Origin: Symbiodinium sp. CCMP2592
Lineage: Eukaryota > Sar > Dinophyceae > Suessiales > Symbiodiniaceae
Reading direction: 5' to 3'
Length of the DNA: 64,000 nt
Assembly: GCA_905221615.1 (NCBI GenBank)
Contig: CAJNDT010004001.1
Span: 1,334,474-1,398,473, forward strand
Shown: one piece after another, positions 11,461-23,300 of the stretch
Layout of the letters: each line of letters begins with the position of its first letter
Position numbering within the stretch: position 1 is the stretch's first letter
Notes under the pieces: model-generated
The model's input: the letters and a program-made list of their open reading frames with translations, nothing else
The model's database searches: none
What the model was told of the DNA's origin: nothing
Made by a program: the position numbers and the translations under genes

Positions 11461-11560
11461 CGGATGCAGGGCCTGTAAGTGCCTGTAAGTCACGCCCAGC
11501 GGAAAAACCGCTTCTCGGATCTCTGCGAGACGAAAAAGGGCCGTTAAAAAAAAAAAAAAA
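11461..11560 (+). other. LINE 3' end: stem-loops and poly-A
   Basis: A direct repeat GCCTGTAAGT is followed by hairpins CAGCGGAAAAACCGCT and TCTCGGATCTCTGCGAGA, then a 15-A tail. Short 3' hairpins ahead of poly-A are typical recognition sites for LINE reverse transcriptases. The function is inferred. Confidence 0.7.
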
Positions 11561-12719
11561 CCTAAACCCGTAAACGGGGGAGGGACGGCCCAGTATTGTA
11601 GGTGTACTCCTTAGGGTGCCTGTTTAGATGCCCTCTGATCCTCTCAGTAGCATGTCACACATCATCAGCAGGCCTCGAACCATATGCCTCGCCTGGATTG
11701 CCAGGGTGTGACGGCCGAAACCCCCTGAACCGCTAAACCCTAAACTCAAGGCTTAGGCCGCCCACCTCCATGGGTGGGCGGTGCTTAAGCCCCACGACCT
11801 CGATGGCGCAGAGCGAGTCAATGCGCTTGCCCGCCTTTCCGCAGCCATAAGAACCGCAGCACCCACGAAACTCTGAGACTTCACCCTTAGGCCACCATGG
11901 GAATCACGGCACAAGGGGGGATTGTTTGTCCATCAACAGCATGCAGCAGACGCGTGAAGATCGCTGCCGTCATACCAACAGAGCCACAGCGTTTCGGGTT
12001 TAGGGTTTCATGGAGGCCTAAACCCTAAGCCTTAAAAGGGCTTCATTGCATCATCCAGCAAGATCTCCTTCAGTGCTCCTGAGGCGGTAATGTTGCAACG
12101 TGATCAAGAAATCTTGGGCCTGTTTTCGGGTTCCTTGTATGAATCCTACTATTTTGGGGTTTCCTACATTGTCACAAGCGGTTTTGCAATTGGTTTCGGA
12201 TTCAGGGGTGAGGGGTTCGTTTAGAGTCTAGGGGTCAACCGTACCCAACAGTAGAAGTTGGTGTTGTCCAAGTCAAGTTTCTGGGGAAGATCTGAGTGCT
12301 CTCCTGGGGTTTCTGAGCTTCGCTAGATCGGCGAGGACCCCTGGAACAGCAGAAGCGCCAAGCGGCAGACAGCAACAGACACGGCGGTTGCATGGGGAAT
12401 AAACGCAATATCCGAAGTATCTGTAACATGTGGGTGGTTGTCAAAATTATGGTCTCTTTTTGGGTACCCTAAATATGAGGTGCCGTACTATATTAGGGAT
12501 CCAAAAAGGAACCATAATTTTGACAACCACCCATGTGTGGCTGCATGCTTGCAATCCAATGGTAACCACCGTACAGACACGCACCCTGAACGAAATAAAC
12601 CCATTGAATAACCCCAACAGCGGAATGGCTGTCGTCGGGCTCACATGAACGGATGCCAGAAAAGCTCAAAGAGCTGTAGATGCAGGCATTGAACAAAAGA
12701 TTCTGATTCGCTTAAGATA
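11561..12719. other. non-coding flank with one F1 element
   Basis: CCCTAAA-type sequence follows the LINE tail directly. The block at 11690-11725 (ATGCCTCGCCTGGATTG...) recurs at about 46977-47015 with changes, so it is a dispersed repeat. No convincing exon was found. Confidence 0.5.
12432..12532. mobile_element. F1 MITE
   Basis: Complete inverted-repeat arms, flanked on both sides by ATGTG, a probable 5-bp target duplication. Confidence 0.85.
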
Positions 12720-15700
12720 AGCGCATGCAGTAGGATATTCGGGTTTGGGGAGCGCATGAAAGTCCAGATCTGCTGCAACGCAGGCCAAATGCGTTTGGCA
12801 GGCCTCGGGAAATGCATTTGGGCTCGCTCTGAAGCTTGGGGAGCTGAATTCCAGCCCGGGAGTGGGACAAAGAGGGGCATTACCAAGGCTGAGAAAGCTG
12901 TAAAATGCGTTTTTGAAGGCTTGAAAAATGTGTTTGGGGCTGTTGCAGACCTAAGCAAAGCGCGTACAGCAGGATTTTCGGGTCTAGGGACGGCATTCAG
13001 GTCCAGATCTGCTGCAACGCAGGCCAAATGCGTTTACTAAGCCTCGGAAAATGCATTTTGGCTCGGTCTGAAGCTTCGGAGCTGAATTACAGCCCGGAAC
13101 TAGGACCAGGAGGGGCATCAGCAAGGCTAAGAAAGCTGTAAAACGCTCTTTTGAAGGCTTGAAAATGCGTAGCGTGTGCAGCAGGATTTTCGGGATTAGC
13201 ACTGCTGCAACGCAGGCTGACGCAGGCCAATTGCGTTTACCAGGCCTCGAGAAATGCATTTGGGCTCGGTTTGAAGCTTTCGGAGGTGAATTACAGCCGG
13301 GACTGGGACCAGGAGGGGCATTAGCAAGGCTAAGAAAGCTGTAAAATCCGGTTTTCAAGGCTTGGACAATGCATTTGGGACCGTTGGATACCAAAGTAAA
13401 GCGTGTGCAGCAGGATCTTCAGGATTAGCGACGGCATGGAGGTTGAGCACTGCTGCAACGCAGGCCAAATGCGTTTAGCAAGCCTCGGGAAATGCATTTG
13501 GGCTCGGTCTGAAGCTTCGGAGCTGAATTACAGCCCGGGACTGGGAGCAGGAGGGGCATCAGCCAGGCTGAGAAAGCTGCAAAATGCGCTTGTCAAGGCT
13601 TGGACAATGCTTTTGGGGCCGTTGGAGACCGAAGCAAAGCGTGTGCAGCAGGATTTTCGGGTTTAGCGACGGCATCGAGGTTAAGCACTGCATGCTGCAA
13701 CGCAGGCCAAATGCGTTACCAGGCTTCGGGAAATGCACTTGGGCTCGGTGTGAAGCTTCCGGAGCTGAATTACAGCCCGGGACTGGGACCAGGGGGGCAT
13801 TAGCAAGGCTAAGAAAGCTGCAAAATGCGCTTGTCAAGGCCTGGACAATGCATTTTGGGGCCGTTGGAGGCCGAAGCAAAGCGTGTGCAGCAGGGGCACT
13901 GAGGTTGAGCACTGCTGCAACGCAGGCCAAATGCGTTTACCAGGCCTCGGGAAATGCATTTGGGCTCGGTTTGAAGCTTTCAGAGGTGAATTACAGCCCG
14001 GGACTGGGACCAGGAGAGGCATTAGCAAGGCTAAGAAGTTTTCAAGTCTTGGACAATGCATTTGGGGCCGTTGGATACCAAAGTAAAGCGTGTGCAGCAG
14101 GATTTTCGGGATTAGCGACGGCATGGAGGTTTAGCACTGCTGCAACGCAGGCCAAATGCGTTTAGCAAGCCTCGGGAAATGCATTTGGGCTCGGTCTGAA
14201 GCTTCGGAGCTGAATTACAGCCCGGGACTGGGAGCAGGAGGGGCATCAGCCAGGCTGAGAAAGCTGTAAAATGCGGTTTTCAAGGCTTGGACAATGCATT
14301 TGGGGCTGTTGGAGACCAAAGTAAAGCGTGTGCAGCAGGAATTTCGGGATTAGCGACGGCATGGAGGTTGAGCACTGCTGCAACGCAGGCCAAATGCGTT
14401 TAGCAAGCCTCGGGAAATGCATTTGAGCTCGGTCTGAAGCTTCGGAGCTGAAGTACAGCCCGGGACGGGACCAGGAGGGGCATTAGCAAGGCTGAGAAAG
14501 CTGTAAAATGCGGTTTTCAAGGTTTGGTCAATGCATTTGTTGCTGTTGGAGACCAAAGTAAAGCGTGTGCAGCAGCAGGATTTTCGGGTTTAGCGACGGC
14601 ATTCAGGTCCAGATCTGCTGCAACGCAGGCCAAATGCGTTTACTAAGCCTCGGAAAATGCATTTGGGCTCGGTCTGAAGCTTCAGAGCTGAATTACAGCC
14701 CGGAACTATAGGACCAGGAGGGGCATTAGCAAGGCTAAGAAAGCGGACAATGCATTTGGGGCCGTTGGATACCAAAGTAAAGCGTGTGCAGCATTATTGT
14801 CGGGTTTAGCGACGGCACGGAGGCTGAGAACTGCTGCAACGCAGGCCAAATGCGTTTAGTAAGCTTCGGGAAATGCATTTGAGCTCGGTCTGAAGCTTCG
14901 GAGCTGAACTACAGCCCGGACTGGGAGCAGGAGGGGCATTAGCAAGGCTGAGAAAGCTGCAAAATGCGCTTGTCAAGGCTTGGACAATGCTTTTGGGGCC
15001 GTTGGAGACCGAAGCAAAGCGTGTGCAGCAGGATTTTCGGGTTTAGCGACGGCATCGAGGTTAAGCACTGCATGCTGCAACGCAGGCCAAATGCGTTACC
15101 AGGCTTCGGGAAATGCATTTGGGCTCGATTTGAAGCTTCCGGAGGTGAATTACAGGCCGGGCCAGGAGGGGCATTAGCAAGGCTGAGAAAGTTGTAAAAT
15201 GTGGTGTCCAAGGCTTGGACAATGCGTTTGGGGCTGTTGGAAACCAAAGTAAAGCGTGCTCAATAGGATTTTCAGATCTGCTGCAACGCAGGTCAAATGC
15301 GTTTACCGGGCATCGGGAAATGAATTTGGGCTCGGTTTGAAGCTTCGGGCGCTGAGTTACAGCCCGGGACTGGGGCCAGGAAGGGCATTAGCAAGGCTAA
15401 GAAAGCTGCAAATTGTAAAATGCGGTTTTCAAGGCTTGGACAATGCATTTGGGGCTGCTGGATACCAAAGTAAAGCGTGTGCAGCATTATTTTCGGATTT
15501 AGCGACGGCATGGAGGTTGAGCACTGCTGCAACGCAGGCCAAGTGCGTTTAGCAGGCCTGGTGAAATTCATTTGGGCTCGGTCGCAGGCTTCGGAGCTGA
15601 ATTACAGCCCGGGAGTGGGAGCAGGAGGGGCATTAGCAAGGCTGAGAAAGCTGTAAAATGCGGTTTTCAAATCTCGGGCAATGTATTGGGGCTGTTGGAG

Positions 15701-15740
15701 CCGAAGCAAAGCATGTGCAGCAGGATTTTCGGTACCGCTC
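12720..15740. repeat. satellite array, about 230-bp unit, about 13 copies
   Basis: The anchor TGCTGCAACGCAGG recurs at about 12771, 13010, 13203, 13451, 13693, 13913, 14139, 14377, 14617, 14832, 15073, 15279 and 15526, a spacing of 193-248 bp. Units share GGAAATGCATTTGGGCTC, CTGAATTACAGCCCGGGA and AAGCGTGTGCAGCAGG. Units differ by point changes and small indels. ORFs running through it look like repeat translation: several frames stay open and no frame is preserved across all units. Confidence 0.95.
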
Positions 15741-16335
15741 CGGAACCTGCCGGAAGGTCTGCCGGAACTTGCCCCCCCGGAACTTGCCCCACAACATCAC
15801 CAGAACTTGCTTCGGAACCTCGCCGGAACCTCACCGGAACCTGCCGGAACCTGCCTCGCCGGAACCTGCCCCGGAACTTGCCCCGCAACATCACCGGAAC
15901 CTGCTTCGGAACCTCACCGAAACCTGCCGCAACCTGCCCCGTATGCCCTGGAACCGCTCCGGAACCTGCCGGAAGCTGTACCGGAACTTGCCCCGCAACA
16001 TCACCGGAACCTGCTTCGGAACCTCACCAAAACCTGCCGGAACCGCTCCGGCACCTGCCGGAACTTGCCCCGACCTTCCCCTGCAACATCACCGGAACTT
16101 GCTTCGGAACCTCGCCAGAACCTGCCAGGAACCTCTCCGGAACCTGCCGGAACCTGCCCCGGAACTTGCCCCGCAACATCACCGGAACCTGCTTCGGAAC
16201 CTCGCCGGAACCTGCCCGGAACCTCCCGGAACCTGCCCCGGAACTTGCCCCGCAACATCACCGGAACCTGCTTCGGAACCTCGCCGGAACCTGCCCGGAA
16301 CCTGCCGGAACTGCCCCGGAAGTTGCCCCAGCCCT
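15737..16335. repeat. GGAACCTGCC minisatellite with higher-order unit
   Basis: Degenerate 10-12 bp units (CCGGAACCTGCC, CCGGAACTTGCC) are grouped into a larger unit of about 80-110 bp marked by GCAACATCACCGGAAC (about 15785, 15884, 15993, 16083, 16170, 16251). All three forward frames are open for over 200 codons (Thr/Cys/Pro/Glu-rich), as expected of a stop-free repeat. It abuts the satellite with no gap. Confidence 0.9.
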
Positions 16336-17341
16336 CGCCCCAATCTGCCCCAAACCTTATTTCGGCTAAAGACCCCAGAACTTAAACTGTTGGGGAAAAA
16401 CTACTCTTGGCCCTGATCCTCACAGCAGGGGTGTCGCTGTATCGCGGCATCCGCAAGACAGCAAGAATGTTCTACATCTGACCTTCGCTGGGTAGGTCTC
16501 TAATTCTAATGATTGCGAATAACAACTAATGGTGATGTCTTATTAGGTTCTTGTTCGTCGTTCTCGTCGTAGTAGTCGTCGTAGTCACAGTGGTTTGCAT
16601 GTCGAGTCAGTGTGTTCCATGCAAGGTCCTGCTTAATTCGGCAATTCCCGTTGTGTGACAGCGGAGTCGACGCTGACATATGCAGGTGTCGTATGCAAAC
16701 AAGTGTACTTATACCACAGGGCGAATTGATTGTGATCTTTGTACATGTTCATACCGACATGTGCCCGAAATAGCGGAAAAGTAGATTCTTTAGGGTCTGC
16801 ATAGTTGGAAGTGTATTGCCAATGGTCCCGCTAATAATTATAGAGGAGCAGCTAATTCTCGGAGAGAAGAAGCACCCGGCATGACGGTAGCCGGAAGGCA
16901 GTTCTTGGGATCGCGTGACTGGTTTGCGTCGTTTCGAATTCACTGGCAGATTGGCTGCATGATTTGTTGGTTCAGACAGATTTCCACCACTCGCAGCGCT
17001 ACTGTCGGGGTTGGTAGTACACCTGACAGCCAAGACATGGGGCATGTTTTGTCAGCCTGGAAGAGGCAGTGCAAACTTAGATCCACAATACCCAACCATA
17101 AAACTTTCTGGGTTCTTGTAGTTGACGAGAAATCGGAAAGTTTAACGTTTCAATTCTGTGGCTTATTGGGGTAGTAAGCAAAGCAAGCCTTCGATGCAAC
17201 TCCGCGAAGCTTTCCTTACAGCACGAGTTTTAGGGTTTGGTGCAGCCCGGCTTGACGTTTCGAATGCCTGGTAGAGAGAGAGAGGACATTTGAATTCTGA
17301 AAGCAGCAAGTGCCGTCCTTGGCTGTCGCAGTGCAGCGACC
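16336..17341. other. region between satellites and gene A
   Basis: Holds one F4 element (17077-17178) and unassigned sequence. A possible exon end at about 16391-16482 reads LLLALILTAGVSLYRGIRK and then a stop, like a single membrane helix with a basic tail, but no acceptor in the right frame was found. Opposing ORFs at 16749-17174 could not be resolved. Confidence 0.35.
17077..17178. mobile_element. F4 MITE
   Basis: F4 is defined by a left end CTTAGATCCCCAATACCC and a right end TTGGGGTAGTAAG, about 100 bp. Its ends read CT...AG, the form able to supply an AG acceptor. Confidence 0.75.
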
Positions 17342-20300
17342 ATGGATCGTTATGACCCTGATCGAAGCAGCAGCAGAGCAAGCAGTGTCTCCGGAAGGTC
17401 CCAGTCTGCTAGAAGCTGGAATTCCTTGCCACCAGATGAGAGAGAGCTGGCTAAAGAACTGGAATCGCAGCACCTCCGGCTAGAGTCGCGGGGAAGCACC
17501 AGCAACAGTAGCAACGCGTCACAACCTCGAGACAGACTCCAAGCTGCGGAAGCAGCTGAGCGAGACATCGAAGTCCGGCATAGCCAAAGCAAATCGTTGC
17601 AGCAGCCACGGTCCGGCACCGTGTCTCCAGCAGTCGCGCGATCTGCTGCTGACTCCGGAAGGGAGCGACAATCGAATGCACGCAGCGGCTCTGGCAGCAG
17701 TGGCAACAGGCAAGTTCGCACCAGTGAGGCGGGAATCTCCGAAAATTAGGGGTAAGTACCTTTTTGGGGATCCTTATAGTAATTAATAAGGATCCTACTA
17801 CCTAGACCCCCAACTACCCTCTACTATATCTCAAATACCTTCCATTTAGGGCCATAAGGGCTCTATTAGAGGGTACTTTCGGGGTCCTGGTATTTAGGGT
17901 ATCCTAAACTCTAAACGCTGAACGAATAGGGTCCCCTATTTTCGGAAACTCCCAGGTGGCTTTGGGTTCAGACAGCTCAGCCTCCGGTGCGTCGAAGGAA
18001 GCCCAGCAACTAGGTTCTGAGTAGTAGCCTTAAAGGGCTCTGCAAAGGGATCTTCAAAGGGGTCCTTAAAGGGATCTATAGGGGTATCGTGTCTGTTATG
18101 TTCCTGAGTCGTAGCCTTTTGCCCTTTCTCTTTTAGGCTCTCCTTCTTCAAAAACGGGTACCCTTATTTTCAAGGGGTTACTCAGAAACCTAAACACCAT
18201 AAGCCCCCAAAACCTAATCCCTAAACACTAAACCCCTAAGCCCCCAAACCCCGAAGCCCCCAAACCCTAATCCCTAAACCCTAAACTTTAGTAACAGGGC
18301 CCACAAAAAAAGACTAGGCAAGTGATGGAGCTGCAAGCCAAGAATCAAGCGCTGGAAGCAGCCCTTCGGTCAAGAGATGCTCAGGCGACGCAGATACTAG
18401 CCCAATTGGGGCCCCTTCTAGGGTACTTATAAGTTTACTTACTACCTATTTACTAAGTCCCCCGATCCTCCAAGTAAAGACTAGGATGCTAGGATGCCCA
18501 GGCTTAGGGTTTAGGGGTTAGCGGTTAGGGGTTTAGGGGTTTAGGGGTTAGGGGTTTAGGGGTTTAGGGGTTTAGGGGTTTAGGGTTTAGGGGTTTAGTG
18601 GTTTAGGGGTTTAGGGTTTAGGGTTTAGGGTAGGATGCCCCGTAGTACCCTTATTCCCTTTTTGTAGTCCTAGGTTCCTTATAAAGTTACCCAATGATAC
18701 CAAAAATGGAGCCCATTTTATTCCTAGGTTACTGGGCATCCTAGGATAATAGCGGACTGCACGGACATCGACAACAAGAGCCAAGAGCAAATGGCGGCGA
18801 TCCAGTCGGAGCTTGCAGATGCAGTCAAGGCTCGGAAGAAGGCGGAAGACGAGCGTGATGCCGTGGAAGTGAAGGCCGCGGGCGACAAGGCCAAATCCGC
18901 ATCGTCTCTAGCTGCCGCGAACGCAGACCGACTGGAGCTACAGGACCGGGACCGGAAGACTGAGGCAAATGCCGCTGAAGCGCAAACCGAACTCGAGGCA
19001 GCTCGATGGGGCCTAAGCCAGTCAAAGCAGCGGGAACTCGTACAGAGCCAGCATCAGGAAGAAGCCAAGGAGCTAAGCGACTGCCGGATTGAGGAGCTGG
19101 AGGGCTTGTTGAACCTGGGCTTTGGAGTACCATACTTTAATACTTTTTTGGCACCTGTTAACTTAATTAAAGGGAACCAATTATGACAAAAAAATCTATA
19201 CTTTTTTCTCCCTGCTTACTTCAAAGCCCAGGAACAGTGCAAACCGGGAGCTTGCACAGCTCAGACGAGAGTCTCCCAGTCTCGGGAGCACCGCAAGCGC
19301 GCGTGAGACGAGCCTTCAGGATCAGATTGATCTTCTCATCGAGGAGTCGTCGGGGTCATGAAGTTTAGGGTTTAGGCTTAGGGTTTAGTCACCTTTGTGG
19401 GACGCCAGCATCTCATGTATGTTTAATTACTTTTTTATAGGGGCCTTAATAGTTACCTGCAAAATTCTAGGGGGTGCTCCTTATGAAAATTAGAGTATAA
19501 TGGGCCCGAAAACCTTATTCTAATTATTAAGGCCCTGATATTTAGCGGATCCCAGAAGGCACCTTACTTCACCCCACACGACTTGACAAGTCAGGAGAGG
19601 ACGCGAAATCGGAAGGACATGAGCGAAGCTCGCTTGGAACTGCTCGGACTAAAGAAAAAGCAAGCGATGCAAGCCATCGACCAAGCAAAGTCTCCTGCGG
19701 AGTCGCGTCAAGCAAATCAAGCAGCAGGGGGGGGAGGAGGAAGGTCGCGAGGCCGGGGACGAGGGCGTGGAGCAGGAAGGGGCCTCCTAGAGATAATAGA
19801 GGAGGAGGATGAAGAAGGTTCTATTGGACTGCCGGCACGCGCAGCAGAGTCCGTGGCAAGTGAGTGTGACAGCAGTGACTGTGGAGATCTGGACGACCTT
19901 ACGAACCTGGGCCGCGATATCGTATGTGTTCACTCTATAGGGGCCGAAATGATTAACAATACTGTATAGTATAGTATACCCCAAACCCGTATTCTAATAA
20001 TTGCAGAAGTTTCCTCCTCGCTTACTGATGCGAAACGTCTTTTGCCTGAACCCTAAACTCTTAACCCCAAGTTCTAAGCGCTACGCAATAAAATGCCTAT
20101 AGTCTCCATTGTAGGTCCGTTTACTTGGTTTCACCACTGTGGCATTTCGAGCCATAAAGTAGCGCCAAAAAAGGAACTACAATGGAGACTATAGGCTAGG
20201 ACCCAGAGTAGGCCCTTATTCCCTTTTTTAGGGTTTAGGTTCCCTTATAACCCCCTTTAACCCAAAAAGGGCATCCTTTTTATCCCTAGGTTACTCTTGG

Positions 20301-23300
20301 GTCTAGTAGGTAAACTCAGGATTCCCGATCAATCTGCTCAGAACGACCTATTGAAGAAGCTGTTGGCAGAGCTGACCGTTGAGCGGAAGGCAAAGCAAGA
20401 CATGATTCTCGCTGCTTATAGCTTTTTCCTGAAACCCTATAAACTCTAAACCCTAAACTCTAAACCCTAAACTCTAAACCCTAAATCGAAAACTCCCAAC
20501 CCTAATCCCTAGTTCATGGTCGCAAACAGAAGTATGTGTCCCTTGGGCTCCTTAAGCAGCCGAAACTAGGTACTTATGTTTTAGAATTATACGGTTTATT
20601 TCATTGGATCATATTTCATTTGTTACTATGTCAAATGTATAGACTTCAGACCCCAAAGCGTGCGGTACTGTTTGTATGCTTGGAGCCCTAGGGCATCCTA
20701 GAAAAGCTTCATGAAGATCAGAACCCAGGCGTGATAACCACGCTGGTCAGTATGCCGAGCATGCGGAAGAGATCGCTCAATTGCAGAGGCAGCTCGCAGC
20801 GGCAGGAGTCTGGGTTCTTGTTAGGAAAGCTAATTTTAATCAACTAATTTTAATCAACCCTAACCTCTAAACCCTAAACCCTAAACCTACCATATACTAA
20901 GGAAACGCATATTAGGGTCTATGGGCCCTTACTACGATGGCTTAAAGCAAGAGCCTTACACGATAGATCCCTACTATGGCAACTTAGAATGAGATCCTTA
21001 ATGCCATAGATCCCCATTATTGTAATGTAGGAACCTGATTAAGAAATCCTGGGCCTGTAACCCCCAAATAGTAGGATCCATATGAAAAACTCAATAAAGG
21101 TCCAAGCTTTCTCAATCAGGTTCCACATTAACTTCAATAAAGGTCCAAGCTTTCTTAATCAGGTTCCACATTAACTTAAAGTAGGCTCCTTAACAAGAAC
21201 TCAGGAGTCCTTCAGGAAACAACTTCAGCAGAGAATGTCCGCTTGCAGAGCGTTGGGAAACAGGACAAGATCAAGCAGCTGCAGCAAGTGGATGACCTGC
21301 AAGTCAAAGTGAGAGAGCTAGAGGAGACAGTATTCGTGGAAATGAGGATGCAGACGGACAAAGAGCAGCAGCAAGAAATCACGAATGCTGCATTGCAGGA
21401 GAAAGTTCAGCTGCAAGCCGAGTCGCTTCGAATCTCAAACTTGCGCTTGCAAGATGCAGCGTGGCTTCTGAGTAGGTTTTTTGATTAATCAGGTTGGGTT
21501 TAGGGATTTAGGGTTGCAGTGGTTGGCCTGCAGATCCTGACTGAAGGAATAGAGTAATTACACATCATGGTCTTCATGCTCCCAGTAGAGTCAGCAAGGC
21601 ATTGCAGCAGCAGCAGACAGAAGCAGTTCGCCAGCTTCGGGAAATGAACTCATTGCGACTACAGCTCGCAGTGGAACGCAGGCGAAATGCTGGAGATGAG
21701 ACGCACGGCGCCAAAGACGACTCACCAGAGGAATCCCTCCACATGCAGATAAAGGAGTTGGAAGAAGAGCGACTCGCCAGGCCTTTGGGAGATTTTCAGA
21801 TTTCGGATTCTGGGGCTGAAGAGGATCTTAATTACAATTGCGAGCTTCTTTCAGAAGCTCTAGAAGCACCAACCTAGGAGAAACCTTCTGCTCAGCAAGA
21901 TAGAGGTTCAGGAGGTGCAGCACCAGGTTCAGCTGGAAGACGCGTGCCGTGATCATGCTTCCGGATTGCAAGAGCAGCCTCAAACCCCAGAGCCCTGTTT
22001 ACTGTTTAGGGTTTAGGGTTTAGGGGTTTAGGGTTTAGGGTTTAGGGTTTTATGAGATAATCTTATCCCGTATGAACTCAGCAACGAAGGCTTCCAGATT
22101 GCAGGAGCAGCGAGTGAAGTTTGAAGAACAGATCGCAGAGGTCCGCTCCCGATATGAGCAGTTACTCAGGCAGAGGCCTGTTCAGGGCCATTCAGAGGAT
22201 TCTTAGTAGCTGAGTGAGTACACTTTACACTTTTCGGGGCAGTATCATCCCCTTAGAACTGAACGTTTGCGGTTTTTGGGCTATGCAACGCGCAAGCAAG
22301 GATCTGCTTCTGGGCCTTGGCTTGGGGAGCAACTTATCCAGCTTGAGCGCGGAGGCATCATACCAGGCAAAAGATGCTTTTCGTCAAGCAGCTGGCTTTT
22401 GTTAAGGACCTTGCTTGAGTTCAGGGTTTAGGGTTTACCATGACCTGTAGCATTAACGATCTCATTGTAAGTTACCATAGTAATAGTAGGGATCTATAGT
22501 AAGAAGGACCTTAAGTTATCATAGCAGGGATCTGTCATGGATCAGTAGCAATTAGCTTGGCAGGCTTCCTCACATTCTTGGCAAGCTAAATTAAGTTTAA
22601 GAAGAGCCCAGGCAGACGGCGCAAACAGTGCGGTTGGTGTTTCAAGCGAGGCTAGCACCCCAGCGTCGCAGAGCACAGGTGGGTGGTTGTCAAAATTAGG
22701 GTCCCTCTTTGAGTCCACATTATATTACGGCGCCTAATATTTAGGGTACCCAACAAGGGATCCTAATTTTGACAACCACCTAGGTGGCACCGCAGGCACT
22801 TCATTCTCAGATCAGATTCGCAGCATGATTTGGGCAGTGCTGGGCCTCGTTCCGAACGCAGTTGCCGTGCAGTGCGCTTTTGATGACCTGGTCATCCAGA
22901 AGGCCACCGCTAGAGCAGGTGCTATTTTCAGTGGGATGGATTTGATTGGCATGTCTTTCTTTTCCTTGCTCCGAGACAAGAGCAATTCAAGCGTGATCAG
23001 AAGAATGATGCTGGTCAACCAATCCATGGCCGATAGCAGTCGCTGGGTCAGCGTTAAGGTGTTTAGGGTTAAGGCGGCTTGGGATCCTTTTTACTTGTTG
23101 TGGTTTTGTCCTTAACACCCTAAAACGCTTCCTAACCCGCAAACGATTCTCCAAATTTTAAACCTGAACAGGATCCCTAACTAGGTTCCTGAGTAGTGCC
23201 CTTTTCTTCTTTTGCTCTGTTGGGTTCCCTGATGAAAACTAAGTAATAGGAAGAAGGGTACCCTTGTTATTAAGGGGCCGCTCAGGAGCCTACTACAGGG

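Larger units (their letters stand above)
4055..11560 (+). mobile_element. non-LTR retrotransposon (LINE), near full length with poly-A tail
   Basis: A GC-rich block, sharply unlike its AT-richer flanks, carries in order a coiled-coil ORF1, an AP-endonuclease plus reverse transcriptase ORF, and a long third coding stretch. It ends in 15 A residues (11546-11560), preceded by two short stem-loops in the last 80 bp. The flanks on both sides are CCCTAAA-like. The 5' end (about 4.05 kb) is inferred from base composition, and no target duplication could be fixed because the flanks are repetitive. ORF1 carries one frameshift and two in-frame TGA codons, and the third ORF two frameshifts, so this copy is probably dead or only partly competent. 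Confidence 0.85.

Noticed and set aside
12720-15740. CRISPR array or tandem protein gene
   Set aside because: Units are long and there are no unique spacers of constant length; open frames are broken by indels between units and exist in several frames and on both strands.
15572-16416. Three overlapping Thr/Cys/Pro-rich ORFs
   Set aside because: All are frames of one stop-poor minisatellite; kept only as a low-interest finding.
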